Source: Rhodospirillales bacterium (GTDB lineage: Bacteria; Pseudomonadota; Alphaproteobacteria; Rhodospirillales; Casp-alpha2). Taken from it: a DNA stretch of 9,188 nucleotides. The stretch covers positions 1-9,188 of the forward strand of contig JABJOR010000151.1 of NCBI GenBank assembly GCA_018664265.1, written 5' to 3'. The notes under the pieces were generated by a model. The model was given only the letters and a program-made list of their open reading frames with translations, did no database searches and was not told the origin of the DNA. The position numbers and the translations under genes were made by a program. Below, in pieces: positions 7,893 through 9,188 of this stretch (the stretch's first letter is position 1; the number at the start of each line of letters is the position of its first letter).

Positions 7893-8219
7893 ATGAAAAG
7901 CGAAACAAGAGAAGAAAGCGGCGCTCTTATCATCTCTTTTGAAGGTGATATCGATCTACAAAGCTCTCCCGAAGCACGCAAAGCCTTGCTGGAAGCCGTT
8001 GGCAAAGGAATGGCTGTTTTGGTCGATCTGTCTGCTGTTGACTATATTGACTCGTCAGGCGTTGCCTCGCTGGTTGAATCCTTCCAAAAAGCCAAGACTG
8101 AGCACCATAAGTTTATTCTGGTCTCTGTATCAGATAGCGCTCGCCGCGTTCTGGAGCTTGCTCGTCTGGACAAGGTGTTTACGATTTGTGGCTCCATCAG
8201 CGATGCGCTGGAAGCCTGA
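7893..8219 (+). CDS. STAS-domain protein (anti-anti-sigma / MlaB-like)
   Basis: This 108-aa single STAS domain is full length for SpoIIAA/RsbV-type proteins. It has the early strand ISFEGDIDLQSSPE, then VLVDLSAVDYIDSSGVASL. By alignment with SpoIIAA (Ser 58) and RsbV (Ser 56), the phosphorylatable residue is Ser 54, directly after Asp 53 in DSSG. A STAS subunit, MlaB, is also part of the MlaFEDB lipid transporter, and this gene lies between the kinase/phosphatase and an mlaE homologue. It could therefore be the switch protein, the transporter subunit, or both. ATG 7893 has AAGG (7880-7883) 9 bases upstream. The preceding 54-base gap is A/T-rich without a clear terminator. The domain call is certain; the partner is inferred. 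Confidence 0.92.
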   Translation: MKSETREESGALIISFEGDIDLQSSPEARKALLEAVGKGMAVLVDLSAVDYIDSSGVASLVESFQKAKTEHHKFILVSVSDSARRVLELARLDKVFTICGSISDALEA

Positions 8220-8256
8220 AATGACATTGAGAATAATAAATTTTTGAGGAATTCTG

Positions 8257-9081
8257 GTGAGCGAAACTCCCTCCAATCCCTCTAATTATTTTGTTCGTAC
8301 GGCTGATCGAGTCGGACGCGGAACCGTTGCGGCCATTGAAGAAGTTGGCAGTGGCGCCATGGTCATATTCCAGAGCATATTCTGGTTGGTTATGGGACGA
8401 AAATATCGCCAACCTGTAAGGCTTGGCTCCGTCGTTGTACAGATGATTGAATCCGGTATTCAGGCTTTACCAATTTTAATCATGTTAAACGGAGCAATCG
8501 GGGTCATGCTCGCCATTCAAGGCATTTACACCTTGAAAATTTTCGGCGCGGAAAGCCAGGTGACTTTTGGTATTGCCGTTGCCGTTGTGCGTGAATTTGC
8601 CCCCTTGATCTCAGGTATTCTGATTGCTGGACGAACCGGGTCCTCACTGGCTGCACGTATCGGGACGATGCGGATTAACCAGGAATTGGACGCGCTGCAT
8701 GTTATGGGTATTCAGCCCATACGGTTTCTTGCTGCTCCGGCAATTTTCGCAATGGTGATTATTATTCCGTTGGTTACTTTTTTCAGTGGTGCTGTCAGCC
8801 TGTTTACGGCAGCTCTTTATGTTGATGCGACGCTTGGCATTTCTATTTCCAGTTTTTTTGATCAGGTGATTAGCGTTCTCAGTGTCGGAGACCTGATGCA
8901 TGGCATGACCAAAAGCTTGTTATTTGCCTTATTAATAGCAGTCATCGGTGTCGTTAACGGAGCGTCCGTAACCGGGGGTGCTGACGGTGTTGGCAAAGCC
9001 ACAACCCGATCAGTTGTTCAGGCTATTTCGGCGATAGTTCTAACTGATATGCTGTTTGCCTATATCGCGACGCTGAGCTGA
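8257..9081 (+). CDS. mlaE: MlaE-family ABC transporter permease (phospholipid/lipid transport)
   Basis: This is the inner-membrane permease of an Mla-type ABC importer/exporter that moves phospholipids between the inner membrane and the periplasmic MCE protein. It is 274 aa. It has a hydrophilic start with an amphipathic N-terminal helix (about 13-48), several membrane helices, and the diagnostic cytoplasmic stretch REFAPLISGILIAGRTGSS (112-130) leading into RIGTM (134-138) and QELDAL (142-147). GGADGVGKATTRSVV (240-254), near the C-terminus, is also typical. GTG 8257 is the start, with GAGGAA (8245-8250) 6 bases upstream. The ATPase gene starts 13 bases after the stop and the STAS gene ends 37 bases before, so this is one operon. 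The MCE/MlaD gene, if present, lies beyond the right edge. Confidence 0.94.
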   Translation: MSETPSNPSNYFVRTADRVGRGTVAAIEEVGSGAMVIFQSIFWLVMGRKYRQPVRLGSVVVQMIESGIQALPILIMLNGAIGVMLAIQGIYTLKIFGAESQVTFGIAVAVVREFAPLISGILIAGRTGSSLAARIGTMRINQELDALHVMGIQPIRFLAAPAIFAMVIIIPLVTFFSGAVSLFTAALYVDATLGISISSFFDQVISVLSVGDLMHGMTKSLLFALLIAVIGVVNGASVTGGADGVGKATTRSVVQAISAIVLTDMLFAYIATLS

Positions 9082-9094
9082 GGGTGGGAAATTC

Positions 9095-9188
9095 ATGAAC
9101 ACGCAATCTCCCCAAACCGTTATCGAAGTTCGTGATCTGGTTACCCATTATGGGCCTCGACAAATTTTGAACGGGGTCAGCATGGAAG
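9095..9188 (+). CDS. mlaF: MlaF-family ABC transporter ATPase, N-terminal fragment cut by the window edge
   Basis: Thirty-one codons are visible, starting MNTQSPQTVIEVRDLVTHYG and continuing to VSME. The pattern (beta-strand IEVRDL, aromatic A-loop Tyr 19 followed by Gly, then ILNGVSM) is the standard start of an ABC nucleotide-binding domain. Walker A lies just outside the window, so the family is supported mainly by position, 13 bases after mlaE. A strong GGGTGGGA (9082-9089) precedes ATG 9095. Confidence 0.85.
   Translation, partial: MNTQSPQTVIEVRDLVTHYGPRQILNGVSME

Overview
The window looks like part of an alphaproteobacterial chromosome. The evidence is the run of aa3-type cytochrome c oxidase genes (coxA, ctaG/cox11, coxC), a class I polyhydroxyalkanoate synthase and an Mla-type lipid ABC transporter. 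By eye the G+C content is moderate, not high. The exact genus cannot be read from the sequence. Both ends cut genes: coxA at the left and an mlaF-like ATPase at the right.

Layout. (1) Positions 1-2588, plus strand: the 3' part of coxA, then ctaG and coxC. coxA carries a one-base deletion at about position 698 that splits the frame exactly at its heme-ligand motif. ctaG and coxC overlap by 11 bases. A hairpin with T-runs on both sides (2611-2650) separates this block from the next. (2) Positions 2650-4125, minus strand: a small cassette reading merF -> GDCCVxC-family Cys-rich protein -> PAPS-dependent-type sulfotransferase. merF and the Cys-rich gene are joined by an ATGA stop/start overlap. 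A candidate promoter and a 12-bp perfect palindrome lie just upstream of merF. (3) Positions 4268-9188, plus strand: phaC; 16 bases later a GAF-PP2C-HATPase protein combining an RsbU-type phosphatase with an RsbW-type kinase; then a STAS anti-anti-sigma/MlaB-like protein, an MlaE-family permease and the start of an MlaF-family ATPase.

How the genes may work together. Block 1 encodes subunits and the CuB-insertion chaperone of the terminal respiratory oxidase. Block 2 looks like a metal or thiol-related accessory island between housekeeping genes. Block 3 is the most interesting. A complete partner-switching input module (sensor, phosphatase, kinase and STAS target) sits directly upstream of a phospholipid ABC transporter whose known relatives need a STAS subunit (MlaB). 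This suggests, as inference only, that the transporter may be controlled by reversible STAS phosphorylation, or that the module is a stress-response switch that happens to lie beside it. No tRNA, rRNA, CRISPR array, insertion sequence or phage gene was seen. No stretch over 300 bases lacks a gene.
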